Origin: Erythrophleum ivorense
Taxonomy: Eukaryota; Streptophyta; Magnoliopsida; Fabales; Fabaceae
Assembly (NCBI GenBank): GCA_026724425.1
Contig: JAIUCV010000011.1
Span: 5,539,501 to 5,603,500, forward strand
Length of the DNA stretch: 64,000 nucleotides
Direction: 5' to 3'
Shown here: piece by piece, positions 13,201-25,077 of the stretch
Layout of the letters: every line of letters starts with the position of its first letter
How positions within the stretch are numbered: position 1 is the first letter of the stretch
Notes under the pieces: model-generated
The model's input: only the letters and a program-made list of their open reading frames with translations
Told to the model about the DNA's origin: nothing
Database searches by the model: none
Translations under genes and position numbers: made by a program

Positions 13201-13483
13201 GGCTTCGAGATAGTGGCTTATTATGCTATATGAAAATTTCATTTATTTGGTTGACATTACTGTTATCATTATCAAACTGGAAGGAATCTCTTTGATGGAG
13301 ATTGTTACAAATTAAGCTATCTACAACAGTAACGTTCATACTTTTCTGATCTTGCATTTCATGTAGCACGGTGGTGATCGATGGTATGACTTTGATGATA
13401 GCCATGTTTATCCCATCAGCCAGGAGAAGATAAAGTCTTCAGCTGCTTATGTTCTTTTCTACAGAAGAGTTTTAGACGTATAA
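4274..13483 (+). CDS. UBP8: Ubiquitin-specific protease, UBP8-like (DUSP + USP domains)
   Basis: Thiol protease that removes ubiquitin from conjugates. Exons: 4274-4356, 4732-4983, 6021-6162, 6706-6765, 6871-6966, 7949-8284, 8383-8523, 8625-8795, 9587-9844, 9957-10105, 11603-12139, 12693-12966, 13367-13483. They join in frame to 2616 nt (871 aa), about the length of Arabidopsis UBP8. A DUSP domain spans about residues 22-112. The Cys box GLQNLGNTCFMNSALQCL puts the catalytic Cys at 287; the His box YGSMGGGHYTAF puts His at 827; WYDFDDSHV supplies the acidic residue (about Asp843). Zinc-finger pairs CPAC (436/439) and CPGC (744/747) are intact. The ATG is the first in frame and precedes MDSPSEDFSDS. 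All introns are GT-AG. No disabling change was seen. Paralogues UBP5 and UBP9-11 share this layout, so the family is sure and the exact orthologue likely. Confidence 0.9.
6169..6190. repeat. (CT)11 microsatellite just inside UBP8 intron 3
   Basis: Eleven CT units start 6 bp after the donor GT at 6163. A tract this close to a 5' splice site is likely to vary in length between individuals. Confidence 0.9.
6636..6650. repeat. C15 homopolymer in UBP8 intron 3
   Basis: Fifteen consecutive C. Homopolymers of this length are prone to length error in sequencing and assembly. Confidence 0.9.
7565..7581. repeat. G17 homopolymer in UBP8 intron 5
   Basis: Seventeen consecutive G about 370 bp before exon 6. 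The length in this assembly may not be exact. Confidence 0.9.
10106..11602 (+). other. Long intron 10 of the UBP8-like gene
   Basis: At 1.5 kb this is among the longest introns of the gene. It is flanked by GTAAGT at 10106 and TTGTCAG ending at 11602; Glu completes across the junction (GA|G). A 60-codon open stretch at 10360-10542 has no recognisable similarity. No repeat or RNA gene was seen. Confidence 0.6.
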
Positions 13484-16400
13484 CATAATGGTAGAGTAGC
13501 AAATGGTTTGAACAGCCTATTGAAACTAGATATCATTGATTAACATTATTGCTACCGTCGTCTTACAAGTATACCTGACAAGTTAACATTCTTTTGTCTT
13601 TCACATTTTTAACGTTTTAGACTAGTTGAGTTTACAGCTGGGAAAAATTGGAAGGGATACGGTAAAACTTAGTGGGGGTTCTGAGGAAGAATGTAACATA
13701 GCAACAACTGAGAGGTGAGCGACTTGCCTGAAGGCTGGAAGCATATTATTTGCCATTGTTTAACCATGTAAGAAAATATTTGCTTCTGAAGGGAGTTGTA
13801 CTAATTCCTACGATTTAGTATTTCTTGAATGGCTTATTCTGTTTCTTCTTTAGAAGCCTGTGAATGAAGATTTTAAATTCTGTGATGGAATGTCAAATTA
13901 TTGTAGATTTTTGTTCATCAAAATTACCTAGTTGTCATTACTTTGGGACTTAGCTAACATCTTAGCTAACATCCTGCGCAATCATTGTATTACTCTTTTA
14001 AGTATTAGCTCATCGTTTCTAGGATATTCTGTGTATATATTTCATGTTTTCCATTTACAGTGTAAACTCTTAAAGCACGATATTTTTTACACATAACTAG
14101 AAATTTCTCATTCTTTTGGTCTTCAACGTCCATTTACAGTCACCAGCCACAAGCAGTGGTCAGAAATTCATGCTTGTAATAGTGGCAAAAGAAATATAAG
14201 TGAGAAAACTTGTTATAACTGGCTTCGGTATCTCCTGGAAAAGGTTCTAGGTTCTTGCTTCCCCGTAATTGAATACTTCATTCAAGTAAGAAATGCATTT
14301 TTTCTTAGTCTTCAAAGCATTTGCTTAAATAAAAGGAGAATCTGATGTACGTAGATATTTTTTGTCACTTAGGGATAATTGACCGAAGTGACAGGGTCCA
14401 ACCATAACTAGAGTTGGTTGTAGTTCAAGAAAAATCTACCATGGCAGAAAAATTACTGAGGATAAGCCATGAAATTGATAGAGACCAAAGTGGGTAGATC
14501 CCAAACTTAAATTGAGTTGGATTTTAGTGTTTAGAGGATGTTTTCAGCCAATTCCCTGTTTTTATCGAGAATTTAAGGAGAAAAAACGAACCAAGGGAGA
14601 AAAGTAGCGAGAATTGCACACTGCCGTTCTTACAGCAGCAATGGATCCATGTAGTACTGTATAATGTCTGGCGTTTGTTAGCTCTGAACAGAATGGACCA
14701 CCTAACCTTCATTTCCATTTTCGTGTTAAGATGCGACCGACCCCTCTCTGCTTATTGTAGTACTATGGTACCCGAGGCCAGTCTTAATCAACTCAAGGAC
14801 CACTCACTTTTGACCCTCTTTCACATTCTGCTCAGAATTATGTGGTTCTTAGTTGTATACCCACCGATAGGATCTCCATTTGCGACACAGCTTGAAATTG
14901 ATAGTTGTTAACTTAGTTGCAGAAATTCAATGACATCACCAGGGTAACATTTCACAGACGGATTGGATCAATGTGTTGTCTTTGATGATTCTTTTTTGGT
15001 AGAAGTGGAAATGCATTAGATAAAGAAGATTGTCTTTGATGATTTTGATCAGTTTGTCATCCATAACAATAAAAAAGAAACCACAAAATAAGAGTTAGAG
15101 AAAAATGAAATCATGTCAAGAAACTGATAGTTCACAACACTTGTCTATTGAGACGAGCTTGTCGATATTACTCCGCTTTTATCCTCCTTGCCCTAACGCT
15201 TAAAATAGAGATAGAAGCCAGTTATTATTATTTTTTCACGTATTATTATTATTTTTTCAATTTGGGGTATTAACACATGTTTCAGATCTTTGTGCCCATT
15301 TCAGTTGCAAGAAATCTTTTAAACTTTAGAAAGCAAATTTTTTTCAAATTTACTCGAGTAGAAAAGTCAAAGAAAATATCACCAATTAAAAAAAAAAGAA
15401 AGAGAAGTCCAAGAAAAAAGAAATACTACAACCAGTGCATGTTTGAAAAAACTTTTTTATCTCTCAAACCACGTTTTGTACGAAGCAACAATATATTGTT
15501 TCTGCAAAACACTGGTCAGCAAACATGATTTTTGCCTCTTCAAACACATATCCAAATATACTAGTACTAAGCGTACCCTCAAGCATTTATTTCGTTTACG
15601 GATTTTACAAGGATTTCAAAGAAAGTTGTATAGAAACTTATGATTTTATGTTTGATATGAGATTCTAATAGAGCTCTTTATCATTCCAAATTTATTTGAA
15701 AATCAACGTATTACAAAAAGTAAAACTAAAAATTAATCCCATTTTGGTTATCTCCAACCATCTTCTTTATGTCCAAGATAATATCTTGAACTATCCAAAT
15801 CTCTCATCATATAATTTTTGCTGATCCTTTGCAATTTCGTAGAAAGAAGAAAAGATTTCCATCCATCCAATTATACAAAGGAAGTTGTCTTGTTTAAAGC
15901 CCTTGGAGGAACCAGGTTTCCTCTTTTAGTACGAGGCAAACGTGTCTTGTTTTCCAAAATGTATCCACAGGCTTGTCATTGGTTACTGTTATACATAAGC
16001 TACAATGACCTATCTTTAGCTATCACTTTGAAGGTGTTTGATGAAATTGTTGCTTAGCAATCATGGTGTAACTTTTTTCTACACCAACGTAACCATTGTA
16101 TTATACGCATCACCGAACTGACCCTTCAAGGATCAGAGAGGGGAGCTTTGCCTATTTATGTGAATGTGTCAGCTGTTCTTATTCTCAAATCTTTGTCTTT
16201 ATAACAAAAAAGATTCTTTTTATCGTCTTTTTTTTCACTTTCTATTCCTTTTTTGTTTTTAATTTATGAGTGACATGATCTTTCATTTTGATTTCTAAAA
16301 GAGCATTCAATGTCGTGCACATCGATGGGAAAACAATTTAGTTATCCTTAGTAATTCAATTACCCAACAAATGAATTCGCAATGTTTTATAGCTAATACT

Positions 16401-17081
16401 GTATATAATTTATATACTAAAAAAATTTACAGTCTTGCTTTTTCTCACCAAGTGCCATATGATTATTCTATTAATTAATTAAACGAACACATATAATAAA
16501 AAATTAGTTGATGTGTGTGAGATGTAAACTAATTTACACTGAAAATACGAAGAAACACAACTTCAGAACAATAGAATTCAAGTAATTTGATCTACATACC
16601 ATGCATCTTACTTACCAGGGAATGAGATTTAAAAACTCAGATTTATGACGCCGTGATAATTAATGAGGCATATATATAATGATTTGTGATATGAGAAATT
16701 CTTTGCACTCAATATATGGAAGGAAAGAACGACTACAAACTCTCAAAATAGGTGCTTTAGTAAATTTTGTCACTGAAATACTCATTGTGATGAGTTGTCA
16801 TTGATTCATACACAAAGTGCGGCTCCCACTAGCTTTCAAATTACTAGGTGTTGAAAAAGCCAGAGCATACAGAGGTGATTAAGTCTCAATATTTGATTGT
16901 AAATAATTGACTCGTCCAAAGGAGAGCTTGGGGGGGGGGTGCTTGGCCCTCAACTCCATCCCCCTCCCCGAATTGTTGATACGGGTTTAGGATAGCGAAT
17001 CATATGTAATGTGAGTCTATATCTATATAGGAGAATGTGTAGTTCATATTGAATAAGCACTGTACCGTGGATGATTGACAC
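13484..17081. other. 3' flank of the UBP8-like gene and intergenic DNA
   Basis: The 3' UTR probably covers the first few hundred bases. After that I see only short AT-rich frames without protein-like composition, poly-A/T runs, a GTTAGCTAACATC-type short duplication near 13952-13976, and a G-rich run near 16930. One 90-bp hairpin is listed separately. Confidence 0.6.
15438..15527. mobile_element. 90-bp MITE-like hairpin
   Basis: The ends are perfect inverted 8-mers, CATGTTTG (15438-15445) and CAAACATG (15520-15527). Inside there are matching arms, ACCACGTTTTG against CAAAACACTGGT, around a central GCAACAATATATTGTTTC. This gives a near-complete foldback. No target-site duplication was recognised, so calling it mobile is an inference. 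Confidence 0.45.
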
Positions 17082-17248
17082 TGTTAAAGAATAAGAAATA
17101 TTATTGTAAATATTTCTATAATTAGTATACATAATCATAGAGGTTGGATAAGCATAATTCTAGGGATTAATATTTTCCTATTTTAGAGTTTCTACATGAT
17201 GTATATAAATAGGTGTATTGTTTATGAATAAAGTCTCTTTAAGTTTTG
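17082..17248 (+). repeat. 5' LTR of the copia element
   Basis: Starts TGTTAAAGAATAAGAAATAT and shares with the 3' LTR the blocks TAATCATAGAG, AGGGATTA, ATGATGTAT and GTATTGTTTAT. The right end was set from the adjoining primer-binding site, so it may be off by a few bases. Confidence 0.85.
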
Positions 17249-17260
17249 TGGTATGAGCTT
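17249..17260 (+). other. Primer-binding site of the copia element
   Basis: TGGTATGAGCTT directly follows the 5' LTR and is a decayed form of TGGTATCAGAGC, the usual initiator tRNA-Met primer site of plant copia elements. Confidence 0.7.
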
Positions 17261-17712
17261 AAGATCTAAAATCTATCTAAGTTTGTTGATGTGCATAGGT
17301 TGCCTATAAAGGCTATTCATTAAGTGTCACCACCTATCCTAAGAGGTTCAAAACCTACCAATCAATCTCGCCTTAGAATCGAGCCACCAAGGACGCTATG
17401 TGTGGGCATTACACACCACTTTCTAGATTCGATGTCCTTTCATGCATCGACATTTGAGGTCATGTGAATTGGATTCTCTCACTTTGATCTTTTTCACTAG
17501 TAACAACTCCTTTGTTCCTTCCTTTTTCCTCTAGTTTTCATATGTGGGTGTTCTATTTAGTCTTTTTGTCTAGTTGCCTTTTGGCTTCATCCTCTTGGTA
17601 TTTAGGTGTAGAAGCTATTTGGCTTCCTATCTAGGTGCTTTTATTAGTTGTCGTGCACCATTTATGATTCTTTTTCTGTACTTTTTTAGTTGTTCAGTAT
17701 TTTGCTTCTCTA

Positions 17713-18585
17713 ATGGCAAAAAATAAATCTACCATCATGGCTGATATGATTCATGTAGTGACAAAGGTGATTGAGCACAAGCTTAAGGGTTCCAACTATT
17801 TGGATTAGAGTAAGATAGTTCTTATGTACTTATGAAGCATTAAGAAAGATGATCATCTTACCAACAACCCTCCTCTAAATAATACAAAATAAGCTTGGTT
17901 GAGAGATGATGCAAGACTATTTTTACAAATTCAAAACTTCATTGATAATGAGGTAATTAGCTTGATTAATCATTATGAGTTTGTTAAGGAATTGATGGAT
18001 TATTTGGGCTTTTATATTTTGGTAAAAGTAGCATCTCTTCTACGTGTCAAGCTTTTTATTGTGCAGAGAAATAGGATAGGCCATTCAAAACCTATTTTAT
18101 AGATTTCAAAAGGATTTATAAAAAACTTAATGTGTTGTTACTTTTTTAGTTCAGATGTAAAGGTTCAACAAGTTCAATGGGAGAAAATGACTGTTATGAG
18201 TTCTTTATTAGTCTCCTTCTAGAATTTGAGACTATTAAATCTAAACTTCTCTTTGGATTTAAGATGTCTTATCTACAAGATACATTTATTAGAATGCTTT
18301 GTATAAAAAGTTTCCAAACACATCAACTTACAAATAACAATAGAGCTTTTGTGAGTCGTGGTTGTTATAAGCCTAGACATCAAAAAAATCAAGGCAATAA
18401 CAAGGTAGGTGGAACAAACAATGGCAACAAAAGTTCTACTAGTCACAGTCAGGCATCAAGAGGAATTGTGTACTACTATTGTCATAAGCCAAACTATACA
18501 AGGTACAATTGTAAGAAACTTTAGAACAAATATTAGAGAACTTAGTCAGCAAATGTTGCATCATCTTTTGAAAAGACCATGCTAG
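17713..18585 (+). pseudogene. Copia gag remnant
   Basis: The ATG at 17713 opens a reading of the copia capsid type (KLKGSNYLD, then WLRDDARLFLQIQN, then FVKELMDYLGF), but it is broken by several stops and frame changes. The nucleocapsid zinc knuckle at about 18474-18515 is damaged: YCHKPNYTRYNC keeps only part of the C-x2-C-x4-H-x4-C pattern, with the expected His replaced. The frame is then interrupted by the CACTA element at 18586. Confidence 0.8.
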
Positions 18586-19185
18586 CACTACAAGAAAAAT
18601 GCTATATAGCCACATTCAATTTCTGTGGATAAAAATCCGTAGGTATAGCCTTACATGACACTTGTCATTTACTTTACACAAAGGTGAGAAAATGAGAGTC
18701 TGCTTTCACAACAATTATAACTTTTAGTTTAATGATAAAGGTTTAATTTGAAAAAATGATCGAAAAAATAATTTGAAGTTTGTTCTCTATCAAATATTTG
18801 ATATCGAATATTTAATATGCATATAAAATAATTCTATTTCATAGAGGATAACTACATCAATCCATAACTAGCTTATAGCTATTGGGAAAATATAAATTAA
18901 TTCAAAGCTTGCTAGCCAATAAACAAGTTTCAATACTGAAACTATGCTATTGGTAAACAAGCATCCCATTATCCTATGTTCTGCTACATTACACCTAAAA
19001 CCCACACCATAGCAATATTCAAATGAAACAAAACCCACCTTTGTTCCTTCACCCTTATGCAAAACTATCCACACTCTCTCTCCATGTTATATGTAACCCC
19101 TTTTCCTATATAAATATCCCCATATAACAGTCCTTTTAAAGAATCAAAAGCAACCAACAATATTAACTATTGAGTGTAGTTCTAA

Positions 19186-19386
19186 GGGTTAAAGGCTGAT
19201 ATAGCACTGTTGGTAGTAGAAGAGTATGAAAGGAGAGCCAAGAACACAAGGAAGGTTGCTGATGGTGATATGTCTAAGGCACAACTCCCATTTGACAAGG
19301 TTCCTTTGTTGGCTCATAGGCTTAAGCATAAGATTGGTGCAGAAAAATGTGAGCTTTTGAGCTATAATTCAAATGATATCTATTAA
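19186..19386 (+). pseudogene. Possible captured gene fragment in the CACTA element, block 1
   Basis: A stop-free stretch of 66 codons, bounded by in-frame TAA codons, reads GLKADIALLVVEEYERRAKN and continues through DMSKAQLPFDKVPLLAHRLK to a C-terminal CELLSYNSNDIY. The balanced, charged composition is unlike the AT-driven frames around it and looks like an exon. I do not recognise the source gene. It does not resemble En/Spm transposase as I know it, but that is the main alternative. Confidence 0.4.
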
Positions 19387-19687
19387 AACTTATATTGCAG
19401 CCATTTTTATCATCATGGCTCCTTGGTCAAGAATAATATATCTTTTTTTTCCCATGAAGTTATCAATTACGGTCTTGCAATTAGCTATTAGAAGTTTAAA
19501 AAAAGCTCATCAAAATAAGATATCAAAGACTTTAACAAATAAAGCCAAGCTAACCAAGCTAAGACAAATCATGCCTTAAAGAAGAGTTTAAGCAAAAATG
19601 ATTTCACAAGGTTCTGAAATTGAACCCTACCAAAGAATCAAATCAAACACATAATTATACTCTAATGTTCTAACTATCATTGTTTGA

Positions 19688-19837
19688 AAAATAGAGATAT
19701 CCTCTTCTAGTACATCACAAGTAACCTCACTTGAAGCAAATACGCCTAGTATTGAGCAACTAAAATCTGGAGGAGCTAGAAATAATTCAGGACATAAGAC
19801 ATTAAGTTATGAGGATATTTCTTATGCTAGATTGTAA
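19688..19837 (+). pseudogene. Possible captured gene fragment in the CACTA element, block 2
   Basis: A 49-codon open stretch ending at TAA, with EANTPSIEQLKSGGARNNSG followed by HKTLSYEDISYARL. It is Ser/Thr-rich then basic, with protein-like composition. It lies 300 bp after block 1 on the same strand and could be a second exon of the same source gene. Source unknown. Confidence 0.35.
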
Positions 19838-20682
19838 AATTGGAATGTCTACATTCTTCTTGTAAACAACACACATCCAAAGTATTAATTTATAATGGTG
19901 CCCAATTTTTTTTTCTTAGTAATTTTTATATATTTTATTTATAAATTTTTGTTGATATTATATATTTCTATTGGTATAGGTCATCTAGTAAGGTCGATTA
20001 AATTCTGCAAACCCCATCCATCAAACCAAAATCCCTTCAAACATAACAAAACCTAGCTATCAAACAAATGAAACCAAAACAACCTTCATGCTTTGGTTGG
20101 ATTTGATATTAGAAAAAAAAAGATAATGATATTACAAATAAGTACCAGAGGGATGAGATGAAAATATGCAAATCAAGAGAATATCACTGAAAAGGTCATT
20201 TTTTGGAAGCAAAATAGAGGCTCTTAAATCGTACCAGTGATAGGAGAAGTGAAAAGAACACTATCAGCTTCCAAAATCTTGAAATGTTGAGTAGAGATTT
20301 GGGAACTCGGACAAAAAACTACTTTGCCTTCTCCTCCTCGCCTGCTTGCTACGATGGCCCCTTCTCCATCTCTTCGCACCAGCATAAAATTAATGGATAA
20401 GAGAAATCTTAAGACACTCTCAAATTTTCAACGCCATCTAGAGGGAATGTGGGTGCAAAGTGAAATTTTGAGCTTTTTTAAGCCATACTAAATGATTATG
20501 GATAAAATGAGATAATTTTTAATCCAGATGTTTACCTACACTTTTTAGTTATAGGTAAAAATAATTTTATCTATACTTATAACTATTTTGATTGTTTGTA
20601 GTTATAGCTTATTTTTACCTACAACTTTTTTGTTTGTCACTAAAAATGACTGTGGGTATATGAAAATTTTTTTGTGGTGTAG

Positions 20683-23600
20683 TCTCTACTGATAAATTTG
20701 CCTAATTCTTTTAATATCAAGAATTATTGAAATCCATGCTCCTTCTATTACTATTATTGCTAAGTCAGGTAAATCCACTATATGTCTTATCTTTTTATTG
20801 TCCAAACAAGTCATTGATTTTAGTACCACAGATTCCATGACAATAACCTAAGTCTCTTTGTCATTTTCTAATCACATGCTACCTCCTCTTATGTTACTTT
20901 AGTGGATGGGTCCATTTCTTGGGTTTCTGGTTTTCGATCTGTTAATCCAACCTCATTACTTTTTTTTGTCCTCAATATTGAGTTTACCTTATTTTTCTTA
21001 AATCAAATTTTTGTTAGTAAACTTACTTGCAACCTTGAATTGTTGTATCTCATTTTTTTCTTGATCATTGTTTATTTCAGGATCTTATGATGAAGCGAAT
21101 TATTTAGAAAGTCATGAATTTAAAGGTCTCTACATTCTTAATACGCAAGTGTCAAGATCCATTGCTTGTTCTAATGCTACAACTTCATTTAAGGTGCATT
21201 GTTAGTTGTGTCATCCTTTTCCACCTTCTCTCAAGAAACTTTGGTTTTAGTTTAAACATGTGTCATCTTTGAATTATGAGTCGTGTCAGTTTGCCAAACA
21301 TCATCATCTTCCTAAATGTTTAGATTTAATAAATGGGCTATATTCCCATTTAAGTTAGTTCATTCTCTTGTTTAAGGTCTTCATCAAATTATATTTAAGT
21401 TTGGTTTTAAATATTGTTACATTTGTCATTGATCATTCTTAAGTTACTTGGTTATAATTAATGGAAAGCTATTTTGAGTTGTTCTCTCATTTTTATGCCT
21501 TTTTGAGAAATAAAAACTCGATTCAATGTTTCTGTGCAACCCTTCAAAGTGATAATGCCACTTTTTATATTCTTTTTAGTTGTACATAGCTTAGATTGGC
21601 ATTCTTCGTTAATCTTCTTCTATTGATATACCATCCTAAAATGCGGGACATTTACTTAAAATTGCAAAAACCATTTTGTTTCAAATGAAAGTTCTTAGAG
21701 AATTTTAGGCCGATATTATCTCTACAGCTTGTTTCTTGATGAATCATATGCCTTTCTCTATTATTAATGGCAATATTCCATATGTTGTTCTCTTTCCTTC
21801 AAAGCCTTTGTTTCCTATTGAATCCAAGATATTTGGCAATACTTGTTTTATTTAAGATGTTCATCCTTAGGTCACCAAAATTATATCCAAAGTCATTTAA
21901 ATGTGTTTTTCATGGTTACTTTTATTTTCAAAAAAGATACAGGTATTTTTCTCCTAACTTAACCACTATCTTATGTCTATAGATGTCACTTTCCATGAAA
22001 CACATGCCTTCTTTTTCTCATTTTCTATTTATAGCAGTCAGGGGGAGAAAGATAATCGATTGGACTATATTGTGACTTGCTCTAATAGTTCTCTAAGTAT
22101 TCCTACACTTACTTCGGAGTCTACTTGGCCACCCATTGTCCATGTCTATTCCAAATAACAACAAGAAACTGTTACCTCCAATCTAAACTCATGCCCTTTA
22201 CCATCTTCTTCATCGTTAAATATAGTCTTAAGTGATTTTGACCTTAGCCTTGATCTTCCTATTGTTATTTAGAAAGGTAAACACTATTGTACTTTTCTTA
22301 TTTCTTCGTTTGTTTTCTATGATCATTTGTCTCTTTTTTCCAACTCTTTTATTGCATCTTTAGATACTATTTCACTTCCTAAAATTATTCATGAAGCTTT
22401 GTCCTATCTTGGCTGGCTTGCTGCTATAATGGAATAAATGACTACTTTTAATGATAAGTTAGTGGATTTGTCTGTCGACAAAAAGGCTATTAAGTGCAAA
22501 TAAGTGTTTGTAATCAAAGTAAATCCTAATGGCTCAGTAATTCATCTTAAAACCCATCTTGTTGCTAAAAAATATGTTCAAACTTATGATATTGATTATT
22601 CAAATACTTTCTTTCTAGCAGTCAAGCTTGCCTATTTTTAGTTATTCCTCTTCATGGCGGCTATCGATGACTGGCTTTTACACTAGTTAGATATCGAGAA
22701 TGCTTTTCTACATTATGACCTTCAGGAAGAAATATGTATGAGGCAACCATCTAGGTTTGTTACTTAAGAAGAGTGTGAAAAAATATGTCATCTTAAAAAA
22801 TCCTTGTATAATTTGAAATAAAGTCCTTATGCTTGGTTTGGCAAATTCAATAAAGTAGTTTTGAAATATAAGATGATAAAGAGAAAATATGATTACTTAG
22901 TATTTTATAAATAGTCTAAGGTTGGCATAATCTTATTTGTTATATATGTTGATAATATTGTGATTAGTGGGAGTGACACTTTAAGTATTTTGTCTCTTAA
23001 AATCTTTTTTCACTATCAGTTTCAAATAAAGGATTTAGGATTATTAAAATGTATTTTAGGAGTTGAAGTCATAAGGAGTAAGAAAGATATCTTCCTAGCT
23101 CAAAGAAAATATATTCTTGACTTGTTGAGAGAAATAAGAAATGGGAAGTTAAGCCATGTAGTGCACCAATGAATCCTAACTTACAACTTGCAAAAGATGA
23201 TAGTAAGTTATTTTAAGGTCTTGATAAATATAAATAATTAGTTAGGAAATTGAATTATCTTATAATAATTTGTCTTGATATTGCATACTTCATTAGTGTT
23301 GTCAATTAGTTTATGTCTTCTTCAATAGTCAATCATCAAGCAATTTTAGAACAAATCCTTTGCTACTTGAAAGGAGCACTGAGATGTGGTGTATTGTATG
23401 GGAATTATGGGCACACTAATATTGATTGTTTTTCCAATGTCGATTAGGCAAAGTCCAAGGTTGAAAATAGATACACTACAAGATACTATGTTTTCGTGGG
23501 AGGAAACTTGGTTTCATAAAAAAGTAAGAAATAGAATGTAAAACATAGTATCATAATCTAATGCAGAATTAAAGTATAGAGCTACGACACAATTAATGTG

Positions 23601-23900
23601 TGAAAATGTATGGATATATCAATTGTTAAGTGAAGTTGGTCTCAAGTTTTTATTGCCAGCAAAGCTATGATATGACAACCAAGTTGCTCTTCATATTGTC
23701 TTTAATCCTGTGTTTCATGGATGAACCAAGCATATTGAGATCAATTGTCATTTCATTCATGAAAAGATCCAAGAACAATTCATCTTTATAGATATGTCAA
23801 AATAGGATATCAATTGAAAGATATCTTTATAGAAGTTTTAAATAGACCTGAATTGATTACATTTGTAACAAGTTGGGCATGATTGACTTCTATACTCTAA
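20683..23900 (+). pseudogene. Copia pol remnant (integrase, RT, RNase H)
   Basis: In order: pre-integrase and integrase shreds (LCHPFPPSLKKLWF near 21210, CQFAKHHHLPKC near 21290); reverse transcriptase from about 22640 (LDIENAFLHYDLQEEICMRQ) through YVDNIVISGSD at 22945 to KDLGLLKCILGVEV near 23030; RNase H near 23560-23780 (AELKYRATTQLMCENVW, then TKHIEINCHFIHEKI). The RT active-site YVDD is YVDN here, losing an essential aspartate. Many in-frame stops. Clearly dead. Confidence 0.88.
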
Positions 23901-24084
23901 CTTGAGGAAGAGTGTTGTAAAATAAGAAATATTACCACAAATATCACTAAGTAGTATATGTAATCATAGAGATTAAATTAATATAATTATAGGGATTAGT
24001 ATTTTCTAGCTTTCTATTTTAAAGGTATATGATGTATCTAAATAAATGTATTGTTTATAAATAAAGTCATATTTTTAGCCTTCA
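23901..24084 (+). repeat. Polypurine tract and 3' LTR of the copia element
   Basis: TTGAGGAAGAG just before TGTTGTAAAATAAGAAATAT is the usual copia polypurine tract joined to the LTR start (23913). The LTR ends near TTCA at 24084. It has drifted from the 5' LTR by many substitutions and small gaps, which suggests an old insertion. Confidence 0.85.
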
Positions 24085-25077
24085 AATTTCAAATACAAAT
24101 ATCACATGAGGTAGACATGGAAAACAAGTTTCTTAGATTGAGGCATGACATGGTGGAAATATAAGCATTTTTAAAGACTATTAAAAATGTTAATTTCACA
24201 CATCTTATTATTTTTTAAAGCTCTTTGATTTTATTTTTATTATTTCATCCTGTCCTCCACTTGTAATGAACATTTGCCTAAATCATATGTATGAATGTCG
24301 ATTATTTTAACTTGCTTTGGACAATGTCTATCTTTAAAGTAATAATTTGGGAATGTTATTGACTAATTTGGAATGAAATATTTATCTTTTTTATAGAATT
24401 CTTCAAGTTTTTTTCATTGGTCAATTATTTTGAGGAAATGAAATCTTAAAATTTTTTTACAAAGTTTGGTTTTATATATTAATGTGATCTTATTCTATAA
24501 TGTTTTGGTATGTAGTTTTTAGGCCTTTTCATGTTTTACCTATTAAATTTATACTTAGGCGATGAAACTATTAACTAATAAGTTTGTTTATGTATGGGCT
24601 AGTGATTCAAGTAGTTTAAATTTAACTACTTTCTATTTTAGTATAGTGGCTATCAAATCATCCAATCAATTATATTATTATGAGAGCTAACTATTGTTTC
24701 AAGTGGTAGTCTCCTCATCGTTAACATATGACATGCTATTCAAGGACATCTCTTTTTTATGTTGTAAATTATTAAAAGGAATTATTTTTTAATGATAAGT
24801 ATTTTTTTAAAATTATTATAAAAATAAATTACTTTTGAATAATAAATATTTAAAAATAAGTATGTTACATATGTACATTTTAACCTAAAGTTTATATACA
24901 TATATAGATATATATATATATATATATATGAGAGCATGTTAACTTTTTTTTTTAAATTTTCAACCTTTCAATAATTTAATCTTTGATTTGTCCGTATTGT
25001 AACCAATGTGCTCTCCAAGCTATATATAGGACTCTTGACAATTAACCATTAAATAAGCAAATTCAAGGGGATTTGTC
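24085..25077. other. Intergenic AT-rich DNA with a TA microsatellite
   Basis: No gene seen. A (TA)n tract lies at about 24909-24928. The surrounding frames are AT-driven and lack similarity. Confidence 0.6.

Larger units (their letters stand above)
18586..20679. mobile_element. 2.1-kb non-autonomous CACTA (CMC/En-Spm) transposon
   Basis: Left end CACTACAAGAAAAAT; right end ATTTTTTTGTGGTG, an inverted match with few changes. The 3-bp target duplication TAG is present on both sides (18583-18585 and 20680-20682), as expected for CACTA elements. Subterminal repeats related to CCGTAGGTATAGCC and TTTTTACCTACAACTT occur near both ends. The copia gag-pol reading resumes on the far side, so the CACTA inserted after the copia element. 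No transposase was recognised. Two gene-like open blocks inside are listed separately. Confidence 0.88.
17082..24084 (+). mobile_element. Decayed Ty1/copia LTR retrotransposon with nested CACTA
   Basis: Two diverged LTRs of about 170 bp flank remnants in the order gag, zinc knuckle, integrase, reverse transcriptase, RNase H, which is the copia order. A primer-binding site and a polypurine tract lie at the expected places. Without the 2.1-kb insertion at 18586-20679 the element would be about 4.9 kb. Every coding block carries several stops and shifts, so it cannot be active. The bases flanking the LTRs do not form an obvious target duplication, consistent with age. Confidence 0.9.
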
